A stretch of 64,000 nucleotides of DNA from Homalodisca vitripennis. Lineage: Eukaryota > Arthropoda > Insecta > Hemiptera > Cicadellidae. Position numbers and translations under genes: made by a program. The notes under the pieces were generated by a model, which was not told where the DNA came from, searched no databases, and was given only the letters and a program-made list of their open reading frames with translations. The number at the start of each line of letters is the position of its first letter. Position 1 is the stretch's first letter. Below are positions 62,261-64,000 of this stretch, in pieces. The stretch covers positions 122,833,001 through 122,897,000 of the forward strand of contig NC_060211.1 of the NCBI RefSeq assembly GCF_021130785.1, given 5' to 3'.

Positions 62261-62938
62261 AATTGTGTAGCCTTTTATCTATAAGCTAAGGAGAAAAATA
62301 GTTTATTTATTAAAGCGTTGTAGTATTCTTTTGTGTTGTTAGTAAAAAACAAAAATAATAAGTTGAACTAAGTTAAAGAGCATAAGTAATTTATTTAGTT
62401 TTATTAAAAATGTCTATTTAATAAGATAAAATTGATTAGACTATTATGGAGAATTGATATAGAATAACAAAAAAAGTTTGGAGTGATACTAAAATAACTG
62501 AAATTTAAATTACACTACGGTATCGATATATTAGTAGTATAAAACAAAATAATATAATTCGACAACCACATTTGTATACAAACAAAATTATAAATTTTAA
62601 TAACTGAAATTATAAATAAATATCAAATATGATGTTTATAAAAGAGCCCACTTTAATAGGAAAAGATTTAATATATTAAGCAGCATAACAATTTGACAAA
62701 AATATAATAATAAACATATGAATTACTTAGTACCACCTTCAATCATTCTCTGAGCGAATTTCTGAACAGAAATTAAATTAAAAAATGAAACTTTAAAGCA
62801 TGTTTAAATATTTACGGGATTTTGACTAAGGCGTACTCAATGCAACGGAAAATTCAATAGATGAAAAATATTTAAACCTGTTATCTAATTGGGGATTTGT
62901 TTCTTGTAGAGATAAAGCTACTCGCCCAGCCAGTAATT
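62261..62938. other. AT-rich noncoding DNA
   Basis: Nothing recognised on either strand. Confidence 0.4.
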
Positions 62939-62939
62939 C

Positions 62940-63034
<95 letters not shown>
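62939..63034. repeat. Compound (AT)n-(GT)n microsatellite, about 96 bp
   Basis: About 18 bp of AT then an uninterrupted GT run of about 78 bp, one of the longest simple repeats in the window. Confidence 0.95.
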
Positions 63035-63035
<1 letters not shown>

Positions 63036-63521
63036 ACGTATTTAGTAGAATTGGTATTTAGATACCAATTCTTTGCAATATTGTTTCTATAATTTTAGGA
63101 AGTTCTATAACAGACCAATATGTTAAAGTGCTTGTTTATGAAGTCTAGAAAGTCATGTTATAAAACTCCATCCCGAAATTTGATCTAAATAAAATTATCA
63201 AAATTATGTTCAAAATTTTATAATATCTCAACGGTGGAGGAAAGTTATAGAAGATACGGTCTGAAAATACAGTTATTATATCTACAGATTGTACAGATCA
63301 TAAAATTTATTCATGATTTATGATCCGGTAAATTAATTTAGTAATTATATAAACCATATTGATAAAGTGTAAAAATATTTTTGCCCGGCGATGAATGGGG
63401 TAGGAGGTAGAAAAGATAAGGATTTTCACCCGTTAATGATTTTAATAAAGCGGGAGACGCTGCCATTCCTGTCAAAATGTAAAAAATATGAATTCATTAA
63501 AAATGTATTTCCTCTCAGTAG
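63035..63521. other. AT-rich noncoding DNA
   Basis: AATTGGTATTTA and TAGATACCAATT near 63050-63071 form a short palindrome. A less AT-rich patch at 63380-63475 has no known motif. Confidence 0.35.
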
Positions 63522-63707
63522 AACAATTGGCTAGCAGCAAACAACCGTCTGGCCCAGTTGAGGTTTATCGATGCCGACTACCGGGAGGACTGTAGCTTGA
63601 AGTTAGCGTGTGTTACTCAGCAAGTACTCTTTGATGTAGTTAACAGTATCAAAGGACGTTCAGTCCCTGGCCATGACAACATTAACTCGAACTTAACAAA
63701 TAAATAA
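63522..63707 (+). pseudogene. Short non-LTR retrotransposon fragment, pre-RT region
   Basis: An open frame of 61 codons reads NRLAQLRFIDADYRED and then QQVLFDVVNSIKGRSVPGHD, NINSNLTNK and stop. The second part resembles the V..(I/V).SLK...SPGPDGI motif that lies just before RT motif 1 in LINE proteins. Sequence after the stop returns to AT-rich noncoding DNA, so the rest of the RT is missing. Confidence 0.4.
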
Positions 63708-64000
63708 TGTAAAAAAATAGCCAGTACCCTGGTTCAAACCATAAAATCAAAAATTTTACAAGGTACGTTTAGTGTAGCAAAATAGTTTACCTATTTAAAA
63801 ATCTAGAGCAAAAACTATTTCACGAAATTTAGACCTATTTTTTGTTAGTAAAAATACTACAGAAGTGTATAAATATGTAACCCACTAATTATTTAAATAC
63901 GAATAACATAATTTCTACTACAAAGTATTATTTCAAACTAATAAAAAATATATTTCAAACCAATATTGGATAAAGAAAACTTTATTGTAACTTGGTTTAT
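63708..64000. other. AT-rich noncoding DNA
   Basis: No feature recognised to the end of the window. Confidence 0.4.

Overview
The window looks like intergenic or intronic DNA from an animal nuclear genome, most probably an arthropod and likely an insect. It is strongly AT-rich, long ORFs are rare, and AT, CA/TG and AT-GT microsatellites are frequent. Every protein-like segment I can recognise belongs to a transposable element: non-LTR retrotransposons (Jockey-like and R1/LOA-like), IS630/Tc1/mariner-type transposases, and a Penelope-like element (PLE). I see no bacterial operons, no rRNA, no intact tRNA and no convincing host protein-coding exon. The species cannot be named from the sequence alone.

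Layout. 0-9 kb: AT-rich DNA with a dispersed repeat present twice (about 0.8-1.0 and 6.6-6.8 kb), several AT arrays, and a probable foldback element (about 6.97-8.79 kb) that encloses a SINE/RTE-like retroposon. 10-13 kb: an old direct duplication. 13.5-14.55 kb: a decayed mariner-type transposon. 16.9-17.7 kb: a GC-richer block with short terminal repeats. 21.3-22.5 kb: a 5'-truncated Jockey-like element on the minus strand. 22.6-22.9 kb: an unrecognised, frameshifted coding relic. 23-32 kb: microsatellites, a diverged repeat present twice (about 25.0-26.1 and 30.65-31.56 kb) and a tandem duplication at 28 kb.

34-41 kb: an unusual 16-bp C15A satellite, a hammerhead-like motif, LINE fragments, a 169-bp tandem repeat, an R1/LOA-like RT fragment on plus abutting a Jockey-like RT relic on minus, and a remnant of a second mariner-type element. 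41.2-47.3 kb: the most striking structure, two PLE copies head to head forming an inverted repeat of about 6.1 kb. Each copy has an N-terminal region, an RT with a YVDD box and a GIY-YIG endonuclease, and each is flanked by pseudo-LTRs that carry a hammerhead ribozyme motif (four in all). 49.2 kb: a 17-bp minisatellite in a GC-richer patch. 54.2 kb: a second array of the same C15A satellite. 55.8 kb: a tRNA-like Pol III sequence, probably SINE-derived. 60.7-61.1 kb: a direct duplication. 62.0 kb: a LINE 3' end. 62.9 kb: a long AT-GT microsatellite. 63.5 kb: a short RT fragment.

The elements do not act together; they are layers of insertions of different age. The PLE copies look youngest, because the arms differ mainly by one-base indels. 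Those indels also raise the question of whether this part of the assembly is unpolished or chimeric.
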